64,000 nucleotides of DNA from Caballeronia catudaia (GTDB lineage Bacteria; Pseudomonadota; Gammaproteobacteria; Burkholderiales; Burkholderiaceae): assembly GCF_001544755.2 (NCBI RefSeq), contig NZ_FCOF02000009.1, positions 1 through 64,000 of the forward strand. Direction: 5' to 3'. Positions within the stretch are counted from its first letter, which is position 1. Every line of letters begins with the position of its first letter. Below, in pieces: positions 16,070-25,490 of this stretch. The translations under genes and the position numbers were made by a program. The notes beneath the pieces are model-generated. The model worked only from the letters and a program-made list of their open reading frames with translations. It did no database searches and was not told where the DNA came from.

Positions 16070-16219
16070 TTACTTCGACTGCGCCGAGTTGCGCTGTTCG
16101 TCGAAGAACGCGCGCACATGCTCGGGCAGCTCGGTCGCGAGAAATTCGACGCCAACCGGTTCCGGATCCGGACAATACACCTTGTCGGGCGTCGGGATTT
16201 TCGTCGGTTTCGCGTCCAT
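16070..16219 (-). CDS. small hypothetical protein, 49 residues
   Basis: A 50-codon frame on the minus strand begins MDAKPTKIPTPDKVYCPDPE and ends FFDEQRNSAQSK. It is preceded by a strong AAGGAGAG ribosome-binding site seven bases before the ATG, and the codon use is GC-rich and protein-like. The protein is hydrophilic, with Pro-rich N-terminal and helical C-terminal halves and one Cys. No family is recognised. A CP motif near a possible degron or adaptor is too little to assign function. Confidence 0.7.
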   Translation of the reverse strand: MDAKPTKIPTPDKVYCPDPEPVGVEFLATELPEHVRAFFDEQRNSAQSK

Positions 16220-16803
16220 GATTTCTCTCCTTGATGACTACGGCAATTGCGCCAACTGGCCGATGCGGTTTTTGCGTAGCCACATACAGCCGAAAACCAA
16301 ATACGGTTCCCTCTCGTTATGCGTTATCGGATCGCGACCGCTTCAGCTTGAGCCAAATTGGCGCGCGTGATTCACCAACGCATGATCGTTCGTCTCCGGC
16401 TCGGCAACACATCGGTAATTGATTGCCGGCCCTCAATTCGTCGCTGCAAAAAGTACTGTTTGGCAGTCTTCGATGACTGCGCCGGCGAGCCGCGCCCAGC
16501 TTGGCTCCGCACGGAACGCGACCATCGCGTACCTAAACTGTAGCTTTTCCTCTATGGATATAACGATACCGGGAAACCAGCGTTGACGCTTGATGGTGCA
16601 GGGCGGAAAATGGCTCGTTGTTGTACGTAACCGCACATATAAGGCGAATCAAACGGACGGTGGGCGCGAACGTGAAATCGGTGAAGCCGATTTCAACCGT
16701 AAGTCGCAATCGTGTGTACAGCAGAGCCGATCGTTGCAAAAGCGCGAAGCGTCGCGCAAGTGATGATGAAGCGTCGAAGTCGACTGCTCGAAACGCTAAA
16801 AGC

Positions 16804-16840
16804 AAAAAACCCGCGTCACTTGCGTGTACGCGGGTTTTTT
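16804..16840 (-). terminator. intrinsic terminator, probably the original one of tRNA-Thr
   Basis: The inverted repeat AAAAAACCCGCG / CGCGGGTTTTTT forms a strong hairpin with A/T tails on both sides. It lies just beyond the displaced copy of the tRNA-Thr 3' end, as expected if it ended tRNA-Thr transcription before an element inserted. Confidence 0.8.
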
Positions 16841-16857
16841 GTGCTGCCTGAATCCTG

Positions 16858-16881
16858 TTGGTGCCGGAAAGAGGAATCGAA
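16858..16881. mobile_element. attachment-site copy (duplicated tRNA-Thr 3' end)
   Basis: The 24 bases TTGGTGCCGGAAAGAGGAAT+CGAA are identical to 17762-17785, which is the 3' end (T-arm side, acceptor and CCA) of the intact tRNA-Thr gene. The rest of a tRNA is not present here. Such a partial copy is the usual outer attachment site of an element integrated at a tRNA 3' end. Confidence 0.8.
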
Positions 16882-16927
16882 AAACCACTCGATGAAAGTC
16901 GACCCCGCATGAACGCGAAGACATGCG

Positions 16928-17278
16928 TCAAAGCCCCTCAACCGCCACGAGCGCATCCCGAGCTATCCATTCGAGCGTGCCGAAGAGCGCGGATAGCTCC
17001 CAATGGTCCAGAGTTCTGTATATAGCTGGTGTAGCGCCTTCTTCATCGGACAACAGGCGCAGAAGCGCGATGAGTCCAGTAAGCGCGAAGGCTGCGCGTG
17101 CCTGACCGTCAATGTTTGGCATCGTCATATGGTGCGGTCCGCGATAGCCGGGTTTAGCGCCGGGTTCAAGTATCGACGTCCACCCCGGACGTTCCGCATT
17201 GCGTACCTTTGGTGAAAGCGTGCTCGGGTCGCGGGTTGCCTCGTTGGTCGCCGCTTTCGCCTTCTTCTTTTCTTTCAT
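16928..17278 (-). CDS. hypothetical protein of the tRNA-Thr element, 116 residues
   Basis: The protein has a Lys/Ala-rich basic N-terminus (MKEKKKAKAATNEA), a loop region, and a C-terminal half with a hydrophobic helix (RAAFALTGLIALLRLL) followed by helical acidic sequence. AGGAG lies nine bases before the ATG, supporting translation. No family is recognised. The hydrophobic helix is short for a transmembrane segment and may be part of a helical bundle. It is the only probable gene of the integrated remnant. Confidence 0.6.
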   Translation of the reverse strand: MKEKKKAKAATNEATRDPSTLSPKVRNAERPGWTSILEPGAKPGYRGPHHMTMPNIDGQARAAFALTGLIALLRLLSDEEGATPAIYRTLDHWELSALFGTLEWIARDALVAVEGL

Positions 17279-17718
17279 GCCGTCTGCTCCTGTGTGAAGT
17301 CCGGAGCCGCGCCCTTCGAACGAAGGGGCGGGCGGGCACAGTGGCAGGGTTGACGGACCGGGCTGTTACAACCATTACCGGCGAGCCTTTCGGCTCCCCT
17401 GCCACGGCCCGCCCATAGACGAACCAAAGCACCACATCGCCCTTGGTCGGAGGGCAAGCGGGGTACAGCATGCGCGCCGCCTACATTGCGTAGGCGGTCA
17501 CGGGTTGAAGAAACAGCTACAGGCCGTCAAACCTGTCCCCGGCGCACCACGCGCCGGGAGCGCCAGAATACGACATGACCCCGCGATGCCGATTCTAAAG
17601 CAGTGTCAAAATTTGTCTTCGTCGGGTGCGAGTCGTCTTCGACCACCGAAACCTGAATTCAGAGGGGAGCCGTGTTTTTCGAATTTGCCTACACAGCGCC
17701 TACACGGAATCCAGAAAG
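17279..17718. other. hairpin-rich leader or non-coding part of the element
   Basis: On the minus strand this stretch contains a 19-codon frame starting MSYSGAPGAWCAG (around 17574) and several GC-rich inverted repeats (for example around 17300-17335 and 17390-17420). A 101-codon frame (17166-17471) overlaps the downstream gene by over 100 bp and is not called. The layout resembles the structured leader regions seen before small genes of phage-derived islands. I see no integrase remnant. Confidence 0.4.
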
Positions 17719-17747
17719 CAAAAAGCCCAGTCGCGATGACTGGGCTA
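17719..17747 (-). terminator. intrinsic terminator downstream of tRNA-Thr
   Basis: A perfect 9-bp stem AGCCCAGTC-GCGAT-GACTGGGCT (17724-17746) is followed on the minus strand by TTTTTGC. It would terminate tRNA-Thr. Confidence 0.85.
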
Positions 17748-17762
17748 AGTGCTTGAATTCAT

Positions 17763-17838
17763 TGGTGCCGGAAAGAGGAATCGAACCCCCGACCTTCGCA
17801 TTACGAATGCGCTGCTCTACCGTCTGAGCTATTCCGGC
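17763..17838 (-). tRNA. tRNA-Thr (CGU anticodon)
   Basis: The reverse complement begins GCCGGAATAGCTCAGACGGT, has anticodon loop TTCGTAA (anticodon CGT), T arm GGGTTCGATTCC, acceptor TTTCCGGC, discriminator A and an encoded CCA, 76 nt in all. The 3' end is duplicated at 16858-16881. Confidence 0.95.
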
Positions 17839-17932
17839 TCCGAATTTTTCTTCGCTTTTGCGTCCGTTTGGTTCGTCAGCAACGAAGAAGTGAGATTATG
17901 CAGAGCATTTTTCGTCTTGGCAAGGCTCGAAA

Positions 17933-18952
<1,020 letters not shown>

Positions 18953-19102
18953 GCGGGACTCCGTGAGCGTTAGACGAATATTCACGATTCTAACCGGTCG
19001 ACCTGTCGCGCCGATGTGACAGCAGCCGCCATAAGTCAGAACGGCCGCAGCGCGAACCTCGCGCGGCGGCCGCCGATCATCGAAATTCCGACGACACAGC
19101 GC

Positions 19103-21823
19103 TCAAGCCGCGAGCGCCTTTTCGACCACCTCGCGCACGTCGCGCGATTTCGCCTTCGACGCGACCTCCGATAGCGCCGCGTGCATCTTTTCACGCAGCT
19201 TCGGCGTGAAGCGGCGCCACAGCTCGAGCCCGCGCGCGAGGCGTGCCGCGACTTGCGGATTGAGCGCGTCGAGCGCGATCACCTGTTCGGCCCAGAACGC
19301 ATAGCCGGAGCCGTCGGGCGCGTGGAACTGGGCCGGATTGCCGCTGCAGAAGCTGAAAATCAGCGAGCGCGCGCGGTTCGGGTTCTTGATATTGAACGCC
19401 TGATGCTGCATCAGCTTGCGCACGATCTCGATCACATTGCGCTCCGGCCCGCCGCGTTGTGTCGCCTGGAGCGCGAACCATTTGTCGATGACGAGCGCCT
19501 CGTTCTCGAAGCGACGATAGAAGTCCGCCAGCGCCGCGTCCGCGACGCTCGCGTCGGCACCCTTCGTCGCGCTCGATAGCAACAGCGCCGCGAGCGCGGC
19601 CGAACGGTCGGTCATGTTGTCGGCGGCGTCGTATTGAGCCTGCGCGAGCTTGACGGCTTCGCGCGGATCGTCGAGCTGGCTCAGATAGGCGAGCGCGAGG
19701 TTCTTGAGGCCGCGCTTGCCGGCATCTTCCGGCGTCGGACGATAGTCGCCCGGCGTGCGGTTCGCCTGATAGGTCGCGATCCATTTCTCGCGCAATTGCG
19801 ACGCGAGACGACGGCTCATGAAGACGCGCGCCGCGTGCACGGCGGCCGGATCGGACACGGTCATCTGTTCGGCGAGATAGCTTTCCGAGGGGAGCATCAG
19901 CGCGAGTTCGCGGAACGCGGGCGTGAGCGTGGTGTCGTCGAGCACGCGCGCGAACGCGGCGATCACCTGATCGTCGAGCGAAAGCGTCTCGCCCTTCGCC
20001 GCACGCTCGGCGAGTCCGAGCAGCTCGCGCGTGGCGAGACGCTGGCCGGCTTCCCATCGATTGAAGGGATCGCTGTCGTGCGCGAGCAGGAACGCGAGTT
20101 CATCGTTCGTGTAGTCGTATTCGACGATCACCGGCGCCGAGAAATTACGCAGCAGCGACGGCAGCGGCGCCTCGCTCACATCGACGAAGGTGAACGACTG
20201 CTCGCGCTCCGTGAATTCGAGCACGCGCGTCGTGCCGTTCGGCTCCTTCTCGCCTTCGAGTCGCAGCGGCAGATCCGCGCCGTTCTGGCCGATGAGGCCG
20301 ACCGAGAACGGAATCAGGAGCGGTCCTTTCTGCGTGTCGCGCGCCGCTTCCGACGCATCGCCGTAGCCTTGCGCGAGCGTCAGTGTGTAGCGCTTCTTCG
20401 CGGCGTCGTAGGCGGCGCGCACGGACACGCGCGGCGTGCCCGCCTGGCTGTACCAGCGCTCGAACTGCGCGAGATCGCGATGATTCGCGTCGGCGAGCGC
20501 GTGGCGGAAGTCGTCGCAGGTCACGGCCTGGCCGTCGTGGCGCTGAAAGTAGAGATCCATGCCGCGGCGGAAGCCGTCGCGGCCGAAGAGCGTCTGATAC
20601 ATCCGCACGACTTCCGAGCCTTTTTCGTAGACGGTCATCGTGTAGAAGTTGTTGATCTCGACGTAGCTTTCCGGGCGCACCGGATGCGCCATCGGACCGG
20701 CGTCCTCGGCGAACTGCATCTGGCGCAGCACGCGCACGTCCTCGATGCGCTTGGTCGCGCGCGCCGCCGCGCTTGCTGATCCTTCGACGTCGCCCGCGGC
20801 CATGTCGGCGGAGAATTCCTGGTCGCGGAACACGGTCAGGCCTTCCTTCAGGCTCAACTGGAACCAGTCGCGGCAGGTCACGCGGTTTCCCGTCCAGTTG
20901 TGGAAGTACTCGTGTCCGACCACGGCCTCGATGTTCGAGAAATCCGTGTCCGTCGCGGTTTCCGGATTGGCGAGCACATACTTCGTGTTGAAGATGTTGA
21001 GGCCCTTGTTTTCCATCGCGCCCATGTTGAAGTCGCTGACCGCGACGATCATGAAGCGGTCAAGATCCAGTTCCAGCCCAAAGCGCTTTTCGTCCCAGCG
21101 GATCGAGTGAATGAGCGAATCCATCGCGTGACGGGTCTTGTCGAGATCATGCGGCTCGACCCACACCTGCAGCAGCTTTTCCTTGCCCGAACCGGACTTG
21201 ATCTTCTCTTCGATGCACACGAGCTTGCCCGCGACCAGCGCGAACAGATAGCTCGGTTTCTTGAACGGGTCTTCCCATTTCGCGAAGTGGCGGCCGCCGG
21301 GCAACTCGCCTTCTTCGATCAGATTGCCGTTGGACAGCAGCACCGGGTACGCGGTCTTGTCGGCGCGCAGGGTGACGGTGTAGGTGGACATCACGTCGGG
21401 GCGATCGAGGAAGTACGTGATGCGGCGAAAGCCCTCGGCTTCGCACTGCGTAAAGAAGTTGCCGCTGGAGACATAAAGTCCGGAGAGCGTCGTGTTCTCA
21501 GCCGGATTGCAGATGCTCTCGATGCTAAGCTCGAACGTATCCGCTGCGGGAATAGTGCCGATGGACAGTCCGTTTTCATGGACGTGGACATCCGCGTGCG
21601 CGACGCCGTCGATCACCGCTTTCACGAATTCCAGTTGCTCGCCCATCAGTTCGAGTCGGGGCGCGTCTCCGCCTGCGTCGGGATTGCGGCGCAGCTTCAT
21701 CGTATTTTTCACGACCGTGCGCGCTGGCACGAGGTCGAACTCGAGCGCGACGGAGTCGATCAAAAACGCGGGCGGCGTGTAGTCCTGGCGGCGGATCACT
21801 GCGGATGCGGTCGTGGTTGACAT
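19103..21823 (-). CDS. pepN: aminopeptidase N (alanyl aminopeptidase, M1 family)
   Basis: The 906-residue zinc metallopeptidase removes N-terminal residues from peptides in the cytosol. The exopeptidase motif GAMEN lies at 268-272. The zinc motif HEYFH is at 304-308 with the third ligand E327. The C-terminal half holds the DUF3458 Ig-like and helical ARM-type domains of bacterial PepN. The start at 21823 (MSTTTASAVIRRQDY) matches the family; the frame opens 56 codons earlier with Arg-rich sequence that is not protein-like. It is a single gene upstream of fbp. Confidence 0.96.
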   Translation of the reverse strand: MSTTTASAVIRRQDYTPPAFLIDSVALEFDLVPARTVVKNTMKLRRNPDAGGDAPRLELMGEQLEFVKAVIDGVAHADVHVHENGLSIGTIPAADTFELSIESICNPAENTTLSGLYVSSGNFFTQCEAEGFRRITYFLDRPDVMSTYTVTLRADKTAYPVLLSNGNLIEEGELPGGRHFAKWEDPFKKPSYLFALVAGKLVCIEEKIKSGSGKEKLLQVWVEPHDLDKTRHAMDSLIHSIRWDEKRFGLELDLDRFMIVAVSDFNMGAMENKGLNIFNTKYVLANPETATDTDFSNIEAVVGHEYFHNWTGNRVTCRDWFQLSLKEGLTVFRDQEFSADMAAGDVEGSASAAARATKRIEDVRVLRQMQFAEDAGPMAHPVRPESYVEINNFYTMTVYEKGSEVVRMYQTLFGRDGFRRGMDLYFQRHDGQAVTCDDFRHALADANHRDLAQFERWYSQAGTPRVSVRAAYDAAKKRYTLTLAQGYGDASEAARDTQKGPLLIPFSVGLIGQNGADLPLRLEGEKEPNGTTRVLEFTEREQSFTFVDVSEAPLPSLLRNFSAPVIVEYDYTNDELAFLLAHDSDPFNRWEAGQRLATRELLGLAERAAKGETLSLDDQVIAAFARVLDDTTLTPAFRELALMLPSESYLAEQMTVSDPAAVHAARVFMSRRLASQLREKWIATYQANRTPGDYRPTPEDAGKRGLKNLALAYLSQLDDPREAVKLAQAQYDAADNMTDRSAALAALLLSSATKGADASVADAALADFYRRFENEALVIDKWFALQATQRGGPERNVIEIVRKLMQHQAFNIKNPNRARSLIFSFCSGNPAQFHAPDGSGYAFWAEQVIALDALNPQVAARLARGLELWRRFTPKLREKMHAALSEVASKAKSRDVREVVEKALAA

Positions 21824-22048
21824 GGCGAGATCTTCAAAGTGGATGGGCGGCGCGAGCGCTTTGCGTGGCCGTTTCGTCACGGCACGAAAGCTGGCGCGGC
21901 ATGTCGAACCATTGTACAAAACGTCCGTCGATCGTGAGCGGCGAGCGCCGGGCCTTGCATGAAGCGCGGCACGTGCGTGGATCGCGCGCACTATGATCGC
22001 TCGCGCTATCTATAACTAAGAAGAGCAGTTTCCGAAGTGAGGACGACC

Positions 22049-22762
22049 ATGAATTTTCCGATCAAGGCGCTGTACAGGTGGCTGCTGATGCTCGCCGCGC
22101 TGTGGCTCGCAGGATGCACGACCTACGTGCAGACGCAGGTGACCGCGTTCTCCGACTGGAGCGGCAGCGACACGACGCGCACCTATGCGTTCGCGCGTCA
22201 GGGCGAGCAGCAGAACAGCATCGAGCAGACGACCTACGAGGCGCTCGTCGCGAACGAGTTGTCGAAGTACAACTTCCGTCAGGCGCCGGACGCGGGCGCG
22301 CGTTATCAGGTGGCGCTCGCCTATTCGGTGCGCGGCGATCTGATCACCGTGCGTCAGCCCGTCTATTACGATCCGTGGCCGATGTACGGTCCCTACGGCC
22401 GTCCGTTCTGGGGCCCGTGGGGCGGCTGGGGGGGCTACGGCCCGTGGGGGCCGACGGGTTACGTCGACCAGAGCTATCCGGTCTATATTCACGCGCTGCA
22501 GATTCGCATGACCGACCGCCAGACTGGCCGTGAGGTCTACAAGGTGACGGCGGTGAATTCGACGGGCGACCCATCGCTCTATCAGGCGATGCCCTATCTG
22601 ACGCGCAGCGCGCTCGCGGATTTCCCGCTCGGCAACGGCACCGTGCGCACGGTGACGCTGCCCGTGGACAAGAACGGCGGCATCTCGAACGAGACGGCCG
22701 CCTCGCTGAATTCGAGCGAGCGCGGCGTGCCGCCGGCGCCTGCATCGAAGACCGTCGAGTGA
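22049..22762 (+). CDS. DUF4136 family lipoprotein
   Basis: The 237-residue precursor has a type II signal sequence with lipobox LAGC, so lipidation is expected at C23. The mature part has the DUF4136 pattern: an early TTYVQTQVTAFSDW, a central Gly/Trp/Pro-rich segment (GRPFWGPWGGWGGYGPWGP) and a conserved IRMTDRQTGREVY strand. It is probably anchored in the outer membrane; the role is unknown. The start at 22049 follows GTGAGG; an ATG four codons upstream is possible. It precedes the phosphonate cluster on the same strand, but a 183-bp gap separates them. Confidence 0.85.
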   Translation: MNFPIKALYRWLLMLAALWLAGCTTYVQTQVTAFSDWSGSDTTRTYAFARQGEQQNSIEQTTYEALVANELSKYNFRQAPDAGARYQVALAYSVRGDLITVRQPVYYDPWPMYGPYGRPFWGPWGGWGGYGPWGPTGYVDQSYPVYIHALQIRMTDRQTGREVYKVTAVNSTGDPSLYQAMPYLTRSALADFPLGNGTVRTVTLPVDKNGGISNETAASLNSSERGVPPAPASKTVE

Positions 22763-22945
22763 TCGTGGTGAGGCGCGCGCTCAAGGCATCGGAAAAAAAT
22801 GCCGGAGCGCGCCGCGCCGGTTGCGTCTCACGCCGTCGCGCGCCATTTAAAAAACGCCCGACGGCCTTGAGTAAACTCGGATTTATCGTTGTGACGCGGG
22901 GCCGCAAGATATGCAGCTTCGTGCAATTAGCGATATATTTCCGAC

Positions 22946-23644
22946 ATGACAAAACCGTGTCCGCCCAATCCTGAAGCCGTTCCCGAGCCTTCCACATGGG
23001 ACGCGCGGCTCGCCCGCCGCCTCGTCACGCCCCTCGTGGGCACGCCCGTCACGCCCAACCATCTGACGACGCTGCGCCTCGCCATCGGTCTCGCCGGCGC
23101 ATATTATCTGTCGCTCGGTCAGTTCTGGATGTGCACGCTCGGCGCGCTTCTCATCGCACTGTCGAATCTCGTCGATCACACCGACGGCGAGCTCGCGCGC
23201 ATCAGCGGTCAGTCGAGCAAGATCGGCCACTTCTACGACCTCGCGGCCGATGCGCTCGTGACCGTGCTGCTGTTCCTCGGCATCGGGTTTTACGTGGCGG
23301 TGCATCATCCGTCCATGATCGTGCCCGCGCAATGGCTCGGCGCAATCGCGGGCGTGGCCGTTGCGCTGATCTTTTTCCTGCGCATGCGCGTCGAGTCGAT
23401 GGTCGGCAAGTCGGGCACGAAGCAGGCGTCGATGGCCGGTTTCGAAACGGAGGACGTGCTGTATCTGCTGCCGGTCGTGACGATCCTGAACGGCATGACG
23501 CCGTTTCTGGTTGCCGCGTCGATCGGCGCGCCGCTCTTCGCGGTGTACGTGGCGATCGACTATCAGCGCGTCAACCGGCAGATGAAGCAGCGCGCGCAGG
23601 CGTCGCATGCGGACAAGAGCAACGATTTCCAGGCGGTGAGATGA
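22946..23644 (+). CDS. CDP-alcohol phosphatidyltransferase family enzyme of the phosphonate cluster
   Basis: This 232-residue membrane protein has the full family motif DxxDGxxAR...GxxxDxxxD as D77, D80, G81, R85, G94, D98 and D102, with about six hydrophobic segments. The family transfers a phosphoalcohol from a CDP-linked donor to an acceptor alcohol, or the reverse. In this operon, which makes 2-aminoethylphosphonate and two nucleotidyltransferases, the likely donor is CMP-aminoethylphosphonate and the acceptor diacylglycerol or another lipid alcohol, giving a phosphonolipid. That substrate is inference. It is the first gene, overlapping the next by 4 bp (ATGA). Confidence 0.88.
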   Translation: MTKPCPPNPEAVPEPSTWDARLARRLVTPLVGTPVTPNHLTTLRLAIGLAGAYYLSLGQFWMCTLGALLIALSNLVDHTDGELARISGQSSKIGHFYDLAADALVTVLLFLGIGFYVAVHHPSMIVPAQWLGAIAGVAVALIFFLRMRVESMVGKSGTKQASMAGFETEDVLYLLPVVTILNGMTPFLVAASIGAPLFAVYVAIDYQRVNRQMKQRAQASHADKSNDFQAVR

Positions 23645-24453
23645 GCGATACGGCAACTCCGGTCAACACACCGATGCAGGAAGCGCAAGCAGCGCCGGCA
23701 GCGCGCCTGTCGAAGCGCGACATCGAGTCGACCCTGAACGCGCGTCTTGCCGCGTTGCAAACATCGAAGTTGCGGGACGAGTACGGCCAGCAGGGTTCTT
23801 TTCTCTACATCGAAGACTTTCTGCCGCGCGACTACACCGAGCGCCTGATCGCCGCCGTACACGACGTGACGCCGGCCGTGAACCGCAACTATCTGCCGGG
23901 TCACAAGGCGGGCGGCAGCGTGAGCCGCCATACGCTCGACAAGCTCGCGCCGTTCATCGCGGATCTGTACCGGTCCGACGCGCTCATCAAGTGGCTGGAA
24001 GCGATCACCGGCGACAAGCTGCAACTCTCGCCGGATGACGATCCGCACGCCTACGCGCTCTATTTCTACACGCGCCCGGGCGACCATATCGGCTGGCATT
24101 ACGACACCTCGTATTACGAAGGCCGCCGCTATACGCTGCTGCTCGGCGTGATCGACGATTCGTCGTGCGCGCTCAACTACGAGCTGCACACGAAGACACC
24201 GGGCAAGGCCGCGCAGCCGGGCGCCGTGCAATATCCGCCCGGCGCGTTCGTGTTCTTCGACGGCGACAAGCTGCGCCATCGGGTCACGCCGCTCGGCGAG
24301 AACGAAATGCGCGTGTCGCTCACATTCGAATACGTGACGAATCCCAACATGCGGCCGTTCCAGCGCTTCATTTCGAACATGAAGGACTCGATCGCGTATT
24401 TCGGATTCAGGCAGGTTTTTCGCCGCAAGGGCGGCAAGAACGGACAGGCATGA
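23641..24453 (+). CDS. 2-oxoglutarate/Fe(II)-dependent dioxygenase of the phosphonate cluster
   Basis: The 270-residue soluble enzyme has a double-stranded beta-helix with the iron triad H153-x-D155...H213 (GWHYD, LRHRV) and R224 to bind 2-oxoglutarate. About 45 residues of Ala-rich N-terminus precede the core. Enzymes of this class hydroxylate C1 of aminoethylphosphonate in degradation (PhnY) or lipid acyl chains. Here, inside a biosynthetic operon, it may produce a 1-hydroxy-2-aminoethylphosphonate head group or modify the lipid; I cannot tell which. It overlaps both neighbours by 4 bp, so translation is coupled. Confidence 0.85.
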   Translation: MSDTATPVNTPMQEAQAAPAARLSKRDIESTLNARLAALQTSKLRDEYGQQGSFLYIEDFLPRDYTERLIAAVHDVTPAVNRNYLPGHKAGGSVSRHTLDKLAPFIADLYRSDALIKWLEAITGDKLQLSPDDDPHAYALYFYTRPGDHIGWHYDTSYYEGRRYTLLLGVIDDSSCALNYELHTKTPGKAAQPGAVQYPPGAFVFFDGDKLRHRVTPLGENEMRVSLTFEYVTNPNMRPFQRFISNMKDSIAYFGFRQVFRRKGGKNGQA

Positions 24454-25466
24454 GCCGCGCGGGCACATTCCTGTTGTCGCTCGGCGTGGTGTTGTTCATC
24501 GCGCTGCTCGGCTGGCAAGGCTTCGGCTCGGTCGCCTCGACGCTGGCCGCCGCCGGATGGGGCCTCGTCGCGGTTGCAGCGTTTCACCTGGTGCCGCTCG
24601 TCGTCGATGCCGTCGCGATCAGCGTGCTCTTTTCCCACAACGAGCGCGACGTCTCCCTGCGCGACGCGTTGCTCGCGCGCTGGGCCGGCGAATCGGTGAA
24701 CAGCCTGATGCCCGCCGGCCAGATTGGCGGTCCGATGCTGATGGTGCGCTATCTCGCCCAGCGCGGCATGCGCGCGCGCGACGCGGCCGCCGTCATCACC
24801 ATCAGCACGACGATGCAGACCGTCGCGCAGCTGATCTTCGCGCTCGTCGGCGTCGTGCTGCTGACGAGCTTCGCCGCGGGCGGCTCATCGTCGACGGTGA
24901 TGATCGCCGTGCTGGCGGTGATCGGCTTCATCGGTCTCATGATCTTCGGCTTCTATCTCGCACAGCGGCGCGGTCTCTTTGGCCGCGCGATGCGCTTCGC
25001 GTCCGGCATCGCCGCGAAATTCTCGGCGAAGCGCGACTGGTCGTCGCTCGTCACGCGCGCCGAAGCGGTCGATGCCGCCGTGCACGACTTGTATCGCGAA
25101 CGCGGCAAGGTGGCGGCGAGCTTCGGCTTGAGCCTGATCGGCTGGATCGCCGGCACGGGCGAAGTGTGGCTCGCGCTGCATCTGCTCGGTCATCCGGTCG
25201 GCTGGACCGAGGCGCTCCTGCTCGAAAGTCTCGGCCAGGCGGTCCGCGGCGCGGCCTTCGCCATTCCCGGCTCGCTCGGCGTGCAGGAAGGCGGCTATCT
25301 GCTGCTCGCGCGTCTGATCGGCCTGCCGCCCGAGGCGGCGCTCGCGCTCTCGCTCGCCAAGCGCGCGCGCGAGCTGCTGCTCGGCGTGCCGGGCATCGTC
25401 TATCTGCATTTCGTTGAAAAAGGCTGGCAGCGCCGCCGTCTCGCGCGCGTGCCGGACATCGACTGA
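24450..25466 (+). CDS. UPF0104/LPG-synthase-TM-like membrane protein, putative lipid flippase
   Basis: The 338-residue inner-membrane protein has about eight hydrophobic segments and belongs to the lysylphosphatidylglycerol synthase TM-region/UPF0104 family, recognised from RWAGESVNSLMPAGQIGGP and AIPGSLGVQEGGYLLL. HpnL of the hopanoid pathway is a relative. Members are thought to move lipids across membranes. It lacks the C-terminal aminoacyl transferase domain of MprF. The true start is ATG 24450, overlapping the dioxygenase stop; a longer frame upstream is a shadow. In this operon it may export or flip the phosphonolipid. Confidence 0.82.
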   Translation: MSRAGTFLLSLGVVLFIALLGWQGFGSVASTLAAAGWGLVAVAAFHLVPLVVDAVAISVLFSHNERDVSLRDALLARWAGESVNSLMPAGQIGGPMLMVRYLAQRGMRARDAAAVITISTTMQTVAQLIFALVGVVLLTSFAAGGSSSTVMIAVLAVIGFIGLMIFGFYLAQRRGLFGRAMRFASGIAAKFSAKRDWSSLVTRAEAVDAAVHDLYRERGKVAASFGLSLIGWIAGTGEVWLALHLLGHPVGWTEALLLESLGQAVRGAAFAIPGSLGVQEGGYLLLARLIGLPPEAALALSLAKRARELLLGVPGIVYLHFVEKGWQRRRLARVPDID

Positions 25467-25490
25467 TTACCCACGAAGGGAACTATAACC

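Larger units (their letters stand above)
16220..16927. other. 0.7-kb gap without a convincing gene
   Basis: Open frames on both strands here have low-complexity Arg/Ser composition typical of GC-rich shadow frames. An inverted repeat GAAATCGG/CCGATTTC lies at 16674-16694. The 3' end of the gap holds the terminator at 16804-16840 and a stray copy of the tRNA-Thr 3' end at 16858-16881. Confidence 0.6.
16882..17785. mobile_element. ~0.9-kb integrated element remnant at tRNA-Thr
   Basis: The segment is bounded by the 24-bp direct repeat at 16858-16881 and 17762-17785 and starts inside the tRNA-Thr gene, as for site-specific integration. It contains one probable small gene (16928-17278), a hairpin-rich stretch and a terminator, but no integrase. 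It therefore looks like a deletion remnant or a non-autonomous satellite. The current terminator of tRNA-Thr (17719-17747) would have been supplied by the element. Confidence 0.65.

Noticed and set aside
16533..16931. 132-codon minus-strand frame
   Set aside because: Runs through the terminator and att copy and has no start signal.
17166..17471. 101-codon minus-strand frame in the tRNA-Thr element
   Set aside because: Overlaps the better-supported gene at 16928-17278 by over 100 bp and coincides with hairpin-rich sequence; more likely a leader.
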